Source: Brevibacillus laterosporus | GTDB taxonomy: Bacteria; Bacillota; Bacilli; Brevibacillales; Brevibacillaceae | Assembly (NCBI RefSeq): GCF_030489605.1 | Contig: NZ_JAUKFY010000008.1 | Span: 1 to 64,000 of the forward strand | DNA: 64,000 bases | Direction of reading: 5' to 3' | Shown: positions 7,080 through 19,063 of the stretch, piece by piece | How the letters are laid out: every line of letters begins with the position of its first letter | Position numbering within the stretch: position 1 is the first letter of the stretch | Made by a program: the position numbers and the translations under genes | Notes under the pieces: model-generated | Seen by the model: the letters and a program-made list of their open reading frames with translations, nothing else | What the model was told of the DNA's origin: nothing | The model's database searches: none

Positions 7080-8261
7080 GTGAACAAAAAGTCCATTCGC
7101 GATATAGAATTAGCAGGTAAACGTGTGTTTTGTCGAGTAGATTTTAACGTCCCAATGCAAGATGGCGTAATTACAGACGACACGCGTATTCGTGCTGCTG
7201 TTCCAACTATTCAATATTTAATTGATAACCATGCTAAAGTCATTTTGGCTAGCCATTTCGGCCGTCCAAAAGGTGAAGTAGTGGAAGAAATGCGTCTTAC
7301 TGCGGTAGGCGAACATCTAGCTTCTCTTCTTGGCAAACCCGTAAAAAAACTGAACGATTCAATTGGCGCAGAGGTTGAGACTGCTGTTCAAGAGATGAAG
7401 GAAGGCGACGTAATCCTTCTTGAAAATGTTCGTTTCCATAAAGGGGAAGAAAAGAACGATCCTGAGCTAGCAAAAAGCTTTGCAAGCCTTGCTGACCTGT
7501 TTGTAAACGATGCATTTGGTACAGCTCATCGTGCACATGCAACGACTGCGGGTATCGCTCAGCACATTCCAGCAGTAGCTGGCTTGTTGATGGAAAAAGA
7601 AATTCAATTCATGGGTGGTGCTTTGTCCAAGCCTGAGCGTCCTTTCACAGCGATAGTGGGTGGAGCGAAAGTGAAAGACAAAATCGGCGTAATTGAAAAT
7701 CTGTTGGGCAAAGTAGACACTTTAATCATCGGTGGCGGTATGGCTAACACTTTCATCAAAGCACAAGGTTACAATGTTGGAGCTTCCCTTTGTGAAGAAG
7801 ATAAGCTGGATCTTGCTCGCACATTGATGGAGCAAGCAAAAGAGCGCAATGTGAATTTGCTTATGCCAGTGGACGTAGTGGTTGCTGATAAATTTGCAGC
7901 GGATGCCAATACGCAAGTAGTAAGCATTGACGCGATTCCAGAAGGGTGGATGGCCCTCGACATCGGACCAAAGACCGTGGCTAACTACCGTGATGCAATC
8001 GTTCCTTCTAAAACAGTAGTTTGGAACGGACCTATGGGTGTATTTGAAATGGATGCTTTTGCGAGTGGTACGATTGCTGTTGCTAACGCAATGGAAGAAT
8101 GTCAAGGCACAACAATCATCGGTGGCGGTGATTCTGTAGCAGCTGTAGAAAAAGCAGGTGTAGCAGACAAAATGACCCACATTTCTACTGGTGGTGGAGC
8201 TTCCCTTGAGTTCATGGAAGGTAAAGAGCTACCAGGCGTAACTGCATTGCAAGATAAGTAA
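7080..8261 (+). CDS. pgk: phosphoglycerate kinase
   Basis: The 393-residue enzyme transfers phosphate from 1,3-bisphosphoglycerate to ADP. It shows the PGK signature RVDFNVPM near the N terminus, the substrate loop SHFGRPKG, the hinge-region motif [12 protein letters not shown] and the nucleotide loop [11 protein letters not shown]. Starts with GTG behind a GAGGGGGG ribosome site. Second glycolytic enzyme of the operon, following gapA after a leaky terminator. Confidence 0.98.
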   Translation: MNKKSIRDIELAGKRVFCRVDFNVPMQDGVITDDTRIRAAVPTIQYLIDNHAKVILASHFGRPKGEVVEEMRLTAVGEHLASLLGKPVKKLNDSIGAEVETAVQEMKEGDVILLENVRFHKGEEKNDPELAKSFASLADLFVNDAFGTAHRAHATTAGIAQHIPAVAGLLMEKEIQFMGGALSKPERPFTAIVGGAKVKDKIGVIENLLGKVDTLIIGGGMANTFIKAQGYNVGASLCEEDKLDLARTLMEQAKERNVNLLMPVDVVVADKFAADANTQVVSIDAIPEGWMALDIGPKTVANYRDAIVPSKTVVWNGPMGVFEMDAFASGTIAVANAMEECQGTTIIGGGDSVAAVEKAGVADKMTHISTGGGASLEFMEGKELPGVTALQDK

Positions 8262-8296
8262 AATGCTATATCTGTAAAAGGTGAGGAGTGGAAGTA

Positions 8297-9052
8297 ATGA
8301 GAACACCAATTATTGCTGGGAACTGGAAGATGTTCAAAACAATTGCAGAAGCAACGGCGTTTGCCTCTCAATTACCAAAAGAGGATCAAGCTCCTCAAAT
8401 TGAAAAAGTAATCTGCGCGCCTTTCACAAACTTGCCGGCATTGGCTGAGCAGTTCAAAGGCACTCCTTATAAATTAGGTGCTCAAAACGTGCATTTTGAA
8501 GAAACAGGCGCATTCACCGGTGAAATCAGCCCGCTCATGTTAAAAGAGCTAGGTGTTGAATACGTGATTATCGGACATTCCGAGCGTCGTCAATACTTCA
8601 ACGAAACAGACGAAACTGTCAACAAAAAAGCAAAAGCAATCCTTGCTCATGGTATGAAGCCAATTGTGTGCGTAGGGGAGTCCCTGGAAGAGTACGAGGC
8701 TAATACCACTGAAAACGTGGTTCGCACGCAAACAAAAGCTGCTCTTAGCGGTCTAACTGCTGAGCAAGTAAGAGAAACTGTGATTGCTTATGAGCCAATT
8801 TGGGCAATCGGTACAGGTAAATCTTCTACGGCTGATAATGCTAATAAAACGATCGCTTTCATCCGCAGTGTAATTGCTGGTGAATTTGATGCTAACACAG
8901 CAGCGCAAGTACGCATTCAATACGGTGGTAGCGTGAAACCTGAAAATGTGGCAAGCTATATGGGTGAGTCCGACATTGATGGAGCATTAGTTGGCGGAGC
9001 GAGCCTAACTGTTGAAGGCTACATGGGCTTAGTCAACGGAGTACAACAGTAG
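8297..9052 (+). CDS. tpiA: triosephosphate isomerase
   Basis: The 251-residue TIM-barrel enzyme interconverts dihydroxyacetone phosphate and glyceraldehyde-3-phosphate. Visible are the N-terminal NWKM with the catalytic Lys, the catalytic His in IIGHSERRQ, the Glu in [11 protein letters not shown] (loop 6) and the phosphate-binding YGGSV. I start at ATG 8297, 8 bases after GAGGAG; the in-frame GTG at 8288 overlaps the ribosome site. It lies 35 bp after pgk. Confidence 0.98.
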   Translation: MRTPIIAGNWKMFKTIAEATAFASQLPKEDQAPQIEKVICAPFTNLPALAEQFKGTPYKLGAQNVHFEETGAFTGEISPLMLKELGVEYVIIGHSERRQYFNETDETVNKKAKAILAHGMKPIVCVGESLEEYEANTTENVVRTQTKAALSGLTAEQVRETVIAYEPIWAIGTGKSSTADNANKTIAFIRSVIAGEFDANTAAQVRIQYGGSVKPENVASYMGESDIDGALVGGASLTVEGYMGLVNGVQQ

Positions 9053-9065
9053 GAGGGGAAGCTAT

Positions 9066-10604
9066 ATGGCTAACAGACCAAAACCAGTTGCGTTAATTAT
9101 TATGGACGGGTTTGGTCTTCGCACGAATGATTACGGTAATGCTGTTAATCAAGCGAAAAAACCAAACTACGACCGTTTGATGAATGATTATCCGAATGCT
9201 ACCTTGCTAGCTTCTGGTCTTGAAGTAGGTCTTCCAGAAGGACAAATGGGCAATTCCGAGGTAGGTCACTTGAATCTTGGTGCAGGACGCATCATTTATC
9301 AAGATCTTACTCGCATCACCAAGTCCATTAAAGAAGGCGCATTTTTTGAAAATGAAACATTGATCGCTGCATTTAAGCATGCGAAAGAGAATAACAAAAA
9401 GGTTCACTTCTTTGGCTTATTGTCTGATGGTGGTGTTCATAGCCACATCAACCATCTGCTTGCTCTGCTTGAGCTTGCAAAAAAGGAAAACGCAGAGGAT
9501 GTATTTGTTCACGGATTTCTGGATGGCCGCGACGTAGCTCCTGATAGTGCCATTACCTACATTGAAGAAGTACAACGTAAAATGGATGAGCTTGGCGTTG
9601 GTAAAATCGCGACTGTACAAGGCCGTTATTACGCTATGGACCGCGATAAACGCTGGGAACGCGTTGAAAAGGCATACCGTGCTATGGTATACGGTGATGC
9701 CCCTCATTACTCTGATGCTATCAAGGCTGTAAAGGAATCCTATGAGAAATCTGTCATGGATGAATTCGTTATGCCTGCTGTAATGGTTGATGAGAATGAC
9801 CAACCGATTGGGAAAGTAGAAGACGGAGATTCAGTAATCTTCTTCAACTTCCGTCCTGACCGTGCCATCCAAACCTCTCAAGCGTTCACGAACGAGGATT
9901 TCCGCGGATTTGACCGTGGAGAGAATTATCCGAAAAACCTACACTTTGTATGCTTAACGAAATTCTCTGAGTCAGTCGATGGATACGTAGCATACAAACC
10001 AACTAATCTAGATAACACGCTGGGTGAAGTGTTAGCTCAAAATAATCTGAAGCAACTGCGCATCGCGGAAACAGAAAAGTATCCGCATGTAACGTTCTTC
10101 TTCAGTGGCGGTCGTGAGCAGGAGTTCCCAGGTGAGACGCGTATTTTGATTCCTTCTCCAAAGGTAGCTACCTATGACCTAAAACCAGAAATGAGCGCTT
10201 ATGAAGTAACCGACGCAGTAGTGAAGGAAATTGAAGAAGAAAACTTCGATGCAATCATTCTTAACTTTGCAAACTGCGATATGGTTGGCCATTCCGGTAT
10301 GATGGAGCCTACCATTAAAGCTGTTGAAACTGTTGATGCTTGCGTAGGTCGAGTAGCAGACGCTATTATTGCTAAGGGCGGAGTAGCTATCATCACAGCC
10401 GATCACGGAAACGCAGACTGGATGCTTACAGAAGAAGGCAGACCGATCACTTCTCATAGCACAAATCCTGTTCCAGTTATTGTGACCAAAAAAGGTATCG
10501 AACTGAGACCAGACGGTATTCTCGCTGATTTGTCTCCTACTATGTTGCAGCTGTTAGGAGTAGAACAACCAGCGGAAATGACAGGAAAATCTATTATTAA
10601 ATAA
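9066..10604 (+). CDS. gpmI: 2,3-bisphosphoglycerate-independent phosphoglycerate mutase
   Basis: The 512-residue manganese enzyme of the alkaline-phosphatase superfamily interconverts 3- and 2-phosphoglycerate. The metal-binding DGFG begins at residue 14. The phosphoserine nucleophile lies in [12 protein letters not shown]. The C-terminal metal sites are in [10 protein letters not shown] and SHSTNPVP. Follows tpiA by 13 bp, with AGGAGGGG as ribosome site, so it is tightly coupled in the operon. Confidence 0.97.
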   Translation: MANRPKPVALIIMDGFGLRTNDYGNAVNQAKKPNYDRLMNDYPNATLLASGLEVGLPEGQMGNSEVGHLNLGAGRIIYQDLTRITKSIKEGAFFENETLIAAFKHAKENNKKVHFFGLLSDGGVHSHINHLLALLELAKKENAEDVFVHGFLDGRDVAPDSAITYIEEVQRKMDELGVGKIATVQGRYYAMDRDKRWERVEKAYRAMVYGDAPHYSDAIKAVKESYEKSVMDEFVMPAVMVDENDQPIGKVEDGDSVIFFNFRPDRAIQTSQAFTNEDFRGFDRGENYPKNLHFVCLTKFSESVDGYVAYKPTNLDNTLGEVLAQNNLKQLRIAETEKYPHVTFFFSGGREQEFPGETRILIPSPKVATYDLKPEMSAYEVTDAVVKEIEEENFDAIILNFANCDMVGHSGMMEPTIKAVETVDACVGRVADAIIAKGGVAIITADHGNADWMLTEEGRPITSHSTNPVPVIVTKKGIELRPDGILADLSPTMLQLLGVEQPAEMTGKSIIK

Positions 10605-10610
10605 GAATAA

Positions 10611-11921
<1,311 letters not shown>

Positions 11922-11936
11922 GCTTCATTTTATACG

Positions 11937-11972
11937 AAAAGACATCTTTGCTTTTGCAAGGATGTCTTTTTT
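11937..11972 (+). terminator. terminator of the glycolytic operon
   Basis: GACATCTTTGC pairs with GCAAGGATGTC around a TTTT loop and is followed by six T. Confidence 0.9.
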
Positions 11973-12113
11973 GGTCATGGAACAAAAAGATCGGACATAG
12001 AGCTTGAATGCGCAGAAGTGGTATGCCTTGGTAAAAATGCATTATCGCCATCATCTCTTACAAAAGAGCGTCTGCAAGCATTTTTATTACAGATGAAGCA
12101 GTAAAAACAAAGA

Positions 12114-12150
12114 AGCTCTGACGTCATGCAAGACGATCAGAGCTTTTGAC
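12114..12150. terminator. hairpin between convergent eno and cytochrome c genes
   Basis: AGCTCTGACGTC pairs with GACGATCAGAGCT with a one-base bulge, flanked by A- and T-runs. It could end minus-strand cytochrome transcription or serve as a second eno terminator. The 287-bp gap holds nothing else that I recognise. Confidence 0.6.
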
Positions 12151-12208
12151 TATATCAGGTAAGGCGCTCGTCTGATATATTTTTGATGTGTTTGGAAGAG
12201 TAAATGAA

Positions 12209-12610
12209 TTATTTCTTTTCAGATAACCATTTAGATACTGCTGATATTTCCTTTGCGTCTTGAAGAACACCTTTTGGCATAGTACCTTTACCGTTTTTGA
12301 TGACATCGCTTATCGCCTTTTCATCAAGCTGTGAGCCGATGTTTGCAAGTGCAGGACCCACCATGCCTTCCAGGTTTTGACCGTGACAGGATGTACATTT
12401 TTGTTTAACAATTTCTTCAGCATTGATATTGGTAGTTCCACCAGCTCCGCCGCCCTTTGCTTCTTCGCCATGTTTAGGCGGATAAATAATAGAGGCTACG
12501 AGGAACAGTACGAAAACGAGGAACAAGATACCAAAAGAGAACCCAAATGCTTTCGCCGAGTCAACTACGTCGTTTTGATTCACGTCTTTCTTAAAGTTTG
12601 AACCAGCCAT
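12209..12610 (-). CDS. membrane-anchored c-type cytochrome (cytochrome c550/c551-like)
   Basis: The 133-residue protein has one N-terminal membrane segment (about 22-43), a glycine-rich linker and a cytochrome c domain outside the membrane. Covalent haem binding is by CTSCH (Cys72-His76), and Met111 in GTMPKG is the likely sixth ligand. The single-helix anchor resembles B. subtilis CccA rather than the lipoprotein CccB. It should carry electrons to a terminal oxidase. It is a single-gene unit with its own promoter and is convergent with eno. Confidence 0.88.
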   Translation of the reverse strand: MAGSNFKKDVNQNDVVDSAKAFGFSFGILFLVFVLFLVASIIYPPKHGEEAKGGGAGGTTNINAEEIVKQKCTSCHGQNLEGMVGPALANIGSQLDEKAISDVIKNGKGTMPKGVLQDAKEISAVSKWLSEKK

Positions 12611-12658
12611 GCGAAAGGAACCTCCTAGATACTAGATATAAGAATGAAACCTACTTGC

Positions 12659-12687
12659 ATTTTACGGGAAAAGCAATGCACTTGCAA
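12659..12687 (-). promoter_or_regulatory. promoter of the cytochrome c gene
   Basis: On the minus strand TTGCAA and TAAAAT are separated by 17 bp, with AGGAGG further downstream before the ATG. The 419-bp divergent region to secG holds this promoter and the secG promoter. Confidence 0.6.
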
Positions 12688-12942
12688 GGAAAGTGACACA
12701 CTAGTTCACAATGTACACAATTCTGACAATATTTAAAGAACTTATGTTTTCTTACCTTATTATAGAAACATATTCAAAATGATGGATGAAGTAAGCGCTT
12801 TTATCGGTAAAAAAGGAAAAGATTAAAAGTAAAATAAATTGATTAATCTAAAAAAGTCTGACATTTATCATTATAAAACCTTGGCAATTTTTTGTATAGA
12901 GAATCCATTGTCTGGAAGTGTATGGAAAGGATGTTTCAGCAA

Positions 12943-12972
12943 GTTGTTGTTCCCTTTTAATTGTGGTAAAGT
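12943..12972 (+). promoter_or_regulatory. candidate promoter of secG
   Basis: TTGTTG and TAAAGT are separated by 17 bp, about 60 bp before the secG start. Moderate match only. Confidence 0.45.
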
Positions 12973-13029
12973 AAAGATTATAGACAATGAAGGGTCGGTT
13001 GTACTTACATTGTAACGAGGTGAAATATT

Positions 13030-13272
13030 ATGCTAGCTTTACTTGCAAAGATTTTCTTAATAGTTTCCGCTATCGGTTTAATTCTTGTCGTTCTTCTGCA
13101 ATCCGGTAAAAGCGCCGGTCTTTCTGGTGCAATTAGCGGTGGAGCTGAACAACTTGTTGGTAAACAGAAAGCAAGAGGAATGGATGCTGTTTTAGGTAAA
13201 ATCACAGTGGTTCTCGCTGTATTATTTATGCTATCCGCTATCTTGCTGGCATTCTTCCTTCAAGCAAAGTAA
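13030..13272 (+). CDS. secG: protein-export membrane protein SecG
   Basis: The 80-residue protein has two membrane segments (about 4-24 and 54-76) joined by a loop with the SecG-typical [21 protein letters not shown]. It is the small subunit of the SecYEG translocon that assists preprotein export. The secG-rnr-smpB-ssrA order is conserved in Bacillales. GAGGTG precedes the ATG. Confidence 0.95.
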   Translation: MLALLAKIFLIVSAIGLILVVLLQSGKSAGLSGAISGGAEQLVGKQKARGMDAVLGKITVVLAVLFMLSAILLAFFLQAK

Positions 13273-13277
13273 ATGGT

Positions 13278-13317
13278 AAAAAGACAGCTGACGCTTTTGT
13301 GTTGCTGTCTTTTTTTG
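13278..13317 (+). terminator. terminator after secG
   Basis: AAAAAGACAGC pairs with GCTGTCTTTTT and is followed by further T residues. Confidence 0.9.
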
Positions 13318-13452
13318 TACGCATTTCTACATATGATGGTACAAAGAAATAAATGACGGGTACAATAGAAAGTATTAGGGAAATAAGAACATGATTTGTG
13401 TTGAACATAACTTGGCATACTAAAACATAATCAAGAAAAAAGGAGCTTTTAC

Positions 13453-15942
13453 ATGAAAGATATAGATATCCTTTCCTTTATGAGGGAACAGGCGTATCAT
13501 CCGATGACAATACATGAATTGGAAGAAGCGTTTGGCTTACAGAGCTCAGACGATTTTAAGCAACTGGTAAAAACCTTGAATCAGCTTGAGGATAATGGAG
13601 AAGTCGTACGCACACGCGCTAACCGCTATGGGATTCCTGAAAAAATGAATTTGGTTCGCGGCAGGCTGCAAAACCATCCTAAAGGGTTTGGCTTTGTCAT
13701 TCCTGAGACTCAAGGCGAAGAGGATGTATATGTCCACTCTAATGATATGCAGGGAGCAATGCATGGAGATACGGTATTAGTTCGAGTGGAAAAAGAAGCA
13801 TTCGGTAGTCGGCTGGAGGGTAAAATCGTTCGGATAGTGGAACGCAGCACCAATACAATTGTCGGAACCTATCAGGATGAGCGCCACTATGGCTTTGTTA
13901 TTCCAGATGACAAGCGGATTGGCAAAGATATCTTTATCCCACAGCAAGCAGTAAATGGGGCTGTAGACGGCCATAAAGTGGTTGTAAAGATCGTTAAGTA
14001 CGCAGAGGGTAGAGGAAACCCCGAAGGTGAAATAACCGAGATTCTAGGGCATAAAAACGACCCTGGGGTGGATATCCTCTCGATTATTAGAAAGTTTAAT
14101 TTACCCGAGGGCTTTCCCGATGATGTGCTTGCAGAAGCGGAAGCGGCTCCTGATCGGATTTCTGAAGAAGAGATAAAAGGTAGACGCGATTTGCGTGAGC
14201 GCATGATGGTCACGATTGACGGAGCAGATGCAAAGGATTTGGACGATGCCGTTTCTCTGGAGCAATTAGAGAACGGGAATGTGCGTCTAGGCGTTCACAT
14301 TGCTGATGTAAGCTATTATGTAAAAGGCAAATCAGCTTTAGATCAGGAAGCATACAGACGCGGTACAAGCGTGTATCTCGTGGATCGAGTCATTCCGATG
14401 ATCCCGCACCGATTATCAAACGGTATTTGCAGCTTAAATCCAAAAGTGGATCGGTTAACGATTACCTGTGATATGGAATTTGATGCAGGGGCTAATGTTG
14501 TATCGTATGATATCTATTTAAGCGTTATTCGAACCAACGAGCGAATGACATATGCAGATGTGCGTAGTATTTTAGAGGATCAGGATCAGGAGTTGCGAGA
14601 GAAATATCAGGAATTAGTCCCAATGTTTGAAAGCATGGAAGAGCTTTGTCTCAAATTGCGCAAAAAGCGGATGCAGCGCGGGGCTATCGATTTTGATTTC
14701 CGCGAGGCTAAAATTTATGTAGACGCTGAAGGAACACCAACCGATATCGGCTTCCGCACGCGCTCCATAGCTGAGCAAATCATTGAAGAGTTCATGCTCG
14801 CTGCCAATGAAACGGTTGCTGAGCACTTTCATCATCTGAAGCGTCCTTTCATTTACCGGATTCACGAGGACCCAAAGGAAGAAAAGCTACAAAACTTCAT
14901 GGAGTTCATCACTAGCTTTGGATACAGCGTGCGCGGCAAGGGAACGTCGGTTCATCCAAAAGCGTTACAGCAGTTGTTAGAGGAAATCAAGGGGACACCA
15001 GAAGAAGTCATTATTAGTACGGTATTGCTTCGTTCCATGAAACAGGCGCGTTACGATGCGGAAAGTCTTGGACACTTTGGTCTATCTACTGATTACTACA
15101 CGCATTTTACATCTCCTATTCGCCGTTATCCGGATTTAATTGTGCATCGAATGATTCGTTTATGGTTGGAGAAAAAACAGCTTGATGCGAAGGAAGAAGC
15201 ATATTGGAATGCTGAAATGCCGATCATCGCAGAACATACTTCACAACGAGAACGCGTAGCAGTAGATGCCGAGCGTGAAACAGACGATCTGAAAAAGGCT
15301 GAGTACATGCTACAGCATATTGGCGAAGAGTTCGAGGGCGTGATTTCAAGTGTCACCTCCTTCGGTATCTTTGTAGAGTTGCCAAACACGATTGAGGGAT
15401 TAGTCCACGTTAGCTATCTAACAGATGACTATTATAATTACCATGAAAAAATGTACGCTCTAATCGGAGAACGCACAGGGAAGCAGTACCGCATTGGCGA
15501 TGAGGTTTTGGTCCGTGTAACTGCTGTTAATGTTGACGAACGAACCATTGATTTTGAAATCGTAGGTATGAAAAAGCCAAGTGAGCTGCGATTTAACAGA
15601 TCTCGCCAGGCAAAAGTGATTAATGGTAATGGTCGAGACAAAGATCGCGGCGGTAATCGAAAACAGCGTCGTTCGAAGTCTTATAAAGATACGGGTCCGG
15701 CGGCTGCAAAGCGAAAGCGTAATCAGGAACGAAATCAAGGTAGTCAGAATACCCGTGGAAAAGATGCACAGCGCCGTTCAACTGGAAAAACCGGAGCGGG
15801 ACGGTTTGTCGCACTTCCAGGCCAAGAAAATCAGGAATCAGTGGAATCGAAACAAAAGGGCTTTTGGGAGGATTTTGTAAGCTCCAAGCAAAAGAAAAAA
15901 CGAAAATCCGTGGTAAAACAAGCGAAGCGGAAGCGGAGATAA
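13453..15942 (+). CDS. rnr: ribonuclease R
   Basis: The 829-residue 3'-5' exoribonuclease has an N-terminal winged helix (about 1-65) and cold-shock domains (about 70-210). The RNB catalytic domain carries the acidic Mg-binding cluster in [14 protein letters not shown]. An S1 RNA-binding domain covers about 630-710 ([16 protein letters not shown]), and a long basic Lys/Arg-rich tail ends KQAKRKRR. It degrades structured RNA and takes part in trans-translation quality control, in keeping with smpB and ssrA immediately downstream. AAAGGAG precedes the ATG. Confidence 0.97.
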   Translation: MKDIDILSFMREQAYHPMTIHELEEAFGLQSSDDFKQLVKTLNQLEDNGEVVRTRANRYGIPEKMNLVRGRLQNHPKGFGFVIPETQGEEDVYVHSNDMQGAMHGDTVLVRVEKEAFGSRLEGKIVRIVERSTNTIVGTYQDERHYGFVIPDDKRIGKDIFIPQQAVNGAVDGHKVVVKIVKYAEGRGNPEGEITEILGHKNDPGVDILSIIRKFNLPEGFPDDVLAEAEAAPDRISEEEIKGRRDLRERMMVTIDGADAKDLDDAVSLEQLENGNVRLGVHIADVSYYVKGKSALDQEAYRRGTSVYLVDRVIPMIPHRLSNGICSLNPKVDRLTITCDMEFDAGANVVSYDIYLSVIRTNERMTYADVRSILEDQDQELREKYQELVPMFESMEELCLKLRKKRMQRGAIDFDFREAKIYVDAEGTPTDIGFRTRSIAEQIIEEFMLAANETVAEHFHHLKRPFIYRIHEDPKEEKLQNFMEFITSFGYSVRGKGTSVHPKALQQLLEEIKGTPEEVIISTVLLRSMKQARYDAESLGHFGLSTDYYTHFTSPIRRYPDLIVHRMIRLWLEKKQLDAKEEAYWNAEMPIIAEHTSQRERVAVDAERETDDLKKAEYMLQHIGEEFEGVISSVTSFGIFVELPNTIEGLVHVSYLTDDYYNYHEKMYALIGERTGKQYRIGDEVLVRVTAVNVDERTIDFEIVGMKKPSELRFNRSRQAKVINGNGRDKDRGGNRKQRRSKSYKDTGPAAAKRKRNQERNQGSQNTRGKDAQRRSTGKTGAGRFVALPGQENQESVESKQKGFWEDFVSSKQKKKRKSVVKQAKRKRR

Positions 15943-16045
15943 TCTCAGAAGAGTTGCAGAAGGCAATGGAGTACAAAGCATTGCCTTCTTGTCTTATTTT
16001 TGTTAAAATTAAAGGCACTACTCTTGCTCAGATGAGGTGATTTCC

Positions 16046-16519
16046 GTGACCGTTTCTAAAAAAGGAACAAAAACTGTAGCCCAAAACAGAAAAGCCCGAC
16101 ATGATTATCACATTGAAGAAGTGATGGAGGCAGGTATCGAGCTGACCGGTACGGAAATCAAGTCGATTCGAGGCGGACGAGTGCAGCTGAAGGATAGTTT
16201 TGCTCGTATTGTTAATGGAGAGCTAATCTTGTATAACGTGCACATTAGCCCTTACGATCAAGGCAATCGATTCAATCATGAACCTGAACGCAATCGCCGT
16301 TTGTTAATGAAGCGTTTGGAGATTCTGAAATTGAACAGCTTGATTCGTGAACAGGGATATTCCCTTGTTCCGCTTAGCATTTATTTAAAAAACGGCTGGG
16401 CAAAGCTTGAGCTTGCTGTTGTCCGCGGGAAAAAGAATTATGACAAGCGTGAGGACCTGAAGAAAAAGGATGCCCAACGCGAGGTTGCGAGAGCGCTGAG
16501 AGACCGTCAGAAATATTAG
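16046..16519 (+). CDS. smpB: SsrA-binding protein SmpB
   Basis: The 157-residue beta-barrel protein binds the tRNA-like part of tmRNA and brings it to stalled ribosomes. Family motifs are [27 protein letters not shown] and the basic C-terminal tail [18 protein letters not shown], which forms a helix in the mRNA channel. Starts with GTG 16046 six bases after GAGGTGA; an in-frame GTG at 16037 lies within the ribosome site itself. ssrA follows within 200 bp. Confidence 0.97.
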   Translation: MTVSKKGTKTVAQNRKARHDYHIEEVMEAGIELTGTEIKSIRGGRVQLKDSFARIVNGELILYNVHISPYDQGNRFNHEPERNRRLLMKRLEILKLNSLIREQGYSLVPLSIYLKNGWAKLELAVVRGKKNYDKREDLKKKDAQREVARALRDRQKY

Positions 16520-16572
16520 AGGAAAAGAACGGCTTCAAGCGGCAGTTCTTCCAACTCTGCCAGTAACCCACA

Positions 16573-16602
16573 TTGAGATTTTTACGTAAACTGTGGTAGT
16601 AT
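16573..16602 (+). promoter_or_regulatory. candidate promoter of ssrA
   Basis: TTGAGA and TAGTAT are separated by 18 bp, about 100 bp before the mature tmRNA 5' end. This leaves a 5' leader that would be removed by RNase P. Confidence 0.5.
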
Positions 16603-16709
16603 AGGTGTACAACGATGGACGATTCAATGACATCGTTGCAAGCCTTTATTTTATATCAGGCTGTGTAGTAAAGAAAAACTGAATAAGTTTTCTTTGCTCT
16701 TTCTATCCT

Positions 16710-17061
16710 GGGGGCGTTTTGGATTCGACGGGGATGGTAGAGCATGAGAAGCGAGCCGGGGGGCTGCGGACCTCGTCAACAACGCGGAAAGCCATTAACT
16801 GGCAACAAACAACTTTCTCTAGCTGCCTAATCTCAGCTAGGTGCTACCACTCCATCGCCCATGTGGCGTGACTAGCACTCACTCTTAGTGGGATACGCCT
16901 GAGGCTTCCGTCTGGAGCCGATGGAAGAAGATCAATCAGACTAGGTAGCGGGTCAGCGCGTCACTCCGCGAATCCACTGCCGAAACATAAATGAGTGACT
17001 GCGCTCGGAGATGCTCATGTATCGCTGTTTTCGGACGGGGGTTCGAATCCCCCCGCCTCCA
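16710..17061 (+). ncRNA. ssrA: transfer-messenger RNA (tmRNA)
   Basis: The 352-nt RNA begins GGGGGCG, which pairs with CGCCTCC at the 3' end to form the tRNA-like acceptor stem. The discriminator A is at 17061 and CCA is not encoded. The T arm GGGGGTTCGAATCCCCC and the conserved 5' GATTCGACGGG are present. The tag reading frame is 16801-16830, encoding GNKQLSLAA and TAA, so with the tRNA-borne alanine the tag is AGNKQLSLAA, ending in the usual hydrophobic LAA degradation signal. It rescues stalled ribosomes with SmpB. Confidence 0.97.
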
Positions 17062-17072
17062 TAAAAGTAACG

Positions 17073-17126
17073 AAATTGGGAGATTTGACAGGTAAAAGCT
17101 GTTGAATCTCCCAATTTTCATTTTTA
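17073..17126 (+). terminator. terminator of ssrA
   Basis: A 13-bp stem (AAATTGGGAGATT / AATCTCCCAATTT) is followed by T-rich sequence. Confidence 0.9.
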
Positions 17127-17260
17127 TAAAGAATGATCATCGTATTGAAAATTTAGTGTCAGTCTTTTGTTTTAATTAACGGAACATTATGATAATGGAA
17201 TCGTGATATTATAAGCAGTTGAAACCATACCCGTATTTATATATTGGAGGCGAATATATA

Positions 17261-18304
17261 ATGCAAAAAGAAAAATGGGACGAAATACCTCTAATAATCC
17301 CGCTTAAGCCTATCGTAAGTCCATCATTCATAGCTTGCAGTCATTCCTGTGAAAAAGGAGAACTATCAATCTGTACCATTAATCTCGAAAAAGGGAAAAA
17401 GAAAACCATATATCCCATCTCTCACCAAATAACGAAAATCTCAATCTCACCTACAGGCAATGTAATATACGGAGCTGAGCTTGGTCAGAAAGATAACAAA
17501 AATGAAATCGCATTTTATAGGATAAAAACCAATGAAAAACGTACAAATAAAATTGCAGTGACACCAGCTGACGAATATCGCAATAAATGGATGGAAACCA
17601 ATAGCCTGAATGACGTTGAAGCTCATTTATCTGAAATATATGCCCTAGATGATCAGTACGCTATTTTTTTCATCTCAAATTCAGGGGTAGAGTATGGGAA
17701 ACCTTACTATAGTGATGTTTTCTTAATTGATTCGATTGAATCATCTGTTTATAAAATAACCTCAGATATAGGTCATAATGATAGTTTACTTCGACTTGAT
17801 AGCCTGCAAGCTTTCTATGCTGATCAGCATTGCTACTTCTATATGAAGACAGGTAGAATTTATGCGTATGAAAAACAAAACATGTGGAGAGAGACAAAAG
17901 CAAGCAACCCTTACTATGACCATTTGGAAACAATCATGATTTTTAACACGAAGGATTTTATTGAACAGGTAAAAGGCAATCAAAAGATTCTAAATGGAAA
18001 ATTAGTGGAGCAGGTTAATTACAATCAGACTTTAAGTGAAATAGACATAACAGCAGAAGGCATAAGCTATTTATTAGGCGACATTCCAAATGATGCACAA
18101 TGCTTGATAAAATACAAGGCGAGCAGCGATGAGAAAGATAAAATTTTTAATGAGACTAGTATACAGGAATACAAAAATAGGGATGTACATGAAGATTGGC
18201 TGTATGAGCATATTTCCAAATTACAGAACAACATGAATGATAGGTATACGTTAGAAACTCGATATAATCATTATAATGTATTCCTAAGCGAAGACTTTGC
18301 TTAG
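17261..18304 (+). CDS. hypothetical protein, beta-propeller-like
   Basis: The 347-residue protein is not one I recognise. Repeated beta-strand-turn segments such as KISISPTGNVIYGAE and DQYAIFFISNSG resemble WD40/TolB-type propeller blades, and there is no signal peptide or membrane segment. Start ATG 17261 has GGAGG 11 bases upstream; a longer frame from TTG 17219 lacks one. It is the first gene after ssrA, a common integration site in bacteria, and its A+T-rich coding differs from the core genes to the left. It could be a cytoplasmic immunity or scaffold protein, but nothing in the sequence shows that. Confidence 0.65.
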   Translation: MQKEKWDEIPLIIPLKPIVSPSFIACSHSCEKGELSICTINLEKGKKKTIYPISHQITKISISPTGNVIYGAELGQKDNKNEIAFYRIKTNEKRTNKIAVTPADEYRNKWMETNSLNDVEAHLSEIYALDDQYAIFFISNSGVEYGKPYYSDVFLIDSIESSVYKITSDIGHNDSLLRLDSLQAFYADQHCYFYMKTGRIYAYEKQNMWRETKASNPYYDHLETIMIFNTKDFIEQVKGNQKILNGKLVEQVNYNQTLSEIDITAEGISYLLGDIPNDAQCLIKYKASSDEKDKIFNETSIQEYKNRDVHEDWLYEHISKLQNNMNDRYTLETRYNHYNVFLSEDFA

Positions 18305-18430
18305 ACTGAATATCTGGTATCTGTACCAATCAACCGACTACTCACTTCCCCTGACAAACCACATCATATATGATTGAAAATATACAACAAATGAAAAATA
18401 TCTGATGAAAATCCCAGGAGGTGATAAGCA

Positions 18431-18523
18431 GTGGCAATTAAGCGTAGTTTGCCAGAAACCGCAGCATCTCATGCAAAGCCAAGTATTGGAGGCGATACTT
18501 TGCATGGGGTGGACATTCAATAG
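18431..18523 (+). CDS. possible 30-residue peptide
   Basis: GTG starts a 30-codon frame (VAIKRSLPETAASHAK..., ending GVDIQ) with AGGAGGTGAT upstream, a near-perfect ribosome site. No family is recognised, and it may be the remnant of a longer gene. The segment 18470-18506 within it is an inverted repeat with 9-bp arms. Its upstream leader resembles that of the tiny ORF at 22023. Coding status is uncertain. Confidence 0.35.
   Translation: MAIKRSLPETAASHAKPSIGGDTLHGVDIQ
18470..18506. repeat. inverted repeat CATGCAAAG / CTTTGCATG
   Basis: Perfect 9-bp arms with a 19-base centre lie inside the possible small ORF. There is no T-tract. Possible RNA hairpin or protein-binding site. Confidence 0.45.
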
Positions 18524-18610
18524 AAAATCGCCCAATTTAGCATAGATCATTTCTAATTTTTGGCTTTGCACCTTATTTTCATTGATTTAATGAATAGGGG
18601 GCAGTCAGAA

Positions 18611-18883
18611 ATGAAATATGTGAGTGCAACAGCTATTTTACCCGAAAAGCTGCTTGTTGAAATTCAAAAATATATTCAAGGTGAAACCATATATATTCCC
18701 AAACCAAAAACGACGCACCAAAAATGGGGCTCGCGTTCTGGCGGAAGAAAGCTCATTGATGATAGAAATACTGCCATTAGGCTTGCATTTAAAAATGGAA
18801 AAACGATTCATCAATTAGCTGATGACCATTTTCTTTCGGTAGAGACGATTAAAAAAATTGTATATTCCAGTAAACAGGCGTGA
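18611..18883 (+). CDS. CD3324 family helix-turn-helix protein
   Basis: The 90-residue protein starts MKYVSATAILPEKLLVEIQK and continues with a Gly/Arg-rich linker (GSRSGGRKLIDDRN). It ends in a resolvase-like helix-turn-helix (FKNGKTIHQLADDHFLSVETIKKIVYS). This layout matches the small CD3324 family of Firmicutes, whose function is not established; DNA binding is likely. The start is at ATG 18611 because the upstream in-frame codons lack a ribosome site. A good terminator follows immediately, so it is the last gene of its unit. Confidence 0.75.
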   Translation: MKYVSATAILPEKLLVEIQKYIQGETIYIPKPKTTHQKWGSRSGGRKLIDDRNTAIRLAFKNGKTIHQLADDHFLSVETIKKIVYSSKQA

Positions 18884-18891
18884 AGATTGCT

Positions 18892-18929
18892 GCACTTATA
18901 AACTATTCCCAAGATTATAAGTGCTTTTT
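18892..18929 (+). terminator. terminator after the CD3324-family gene
   Basis: GCACTTATAA pairs with TTATAAGTGC and is followed by five T. Confidence 0.88.
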
Positions 18930-19063
18930 GTATGTCGAGTTCATTTCTGAATCAAAGACTGCATATCAAAGCACAAGCCAATTTTTTATAGTGAAAGAGT
19001 GAAGAAGGGAAGAAAGCTTGAGCCTTTTGAAAAGACTAGGTTTATGGATTTGGAGGGAACGAT

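Noticed and set aside
16520-16560. AAGAAC/GTTCTT hairpin after smpB considered as a terminator
   Set aside because: Short imperfect stem without a T-tract on the plus strand; smpB may read into the ssrA region.
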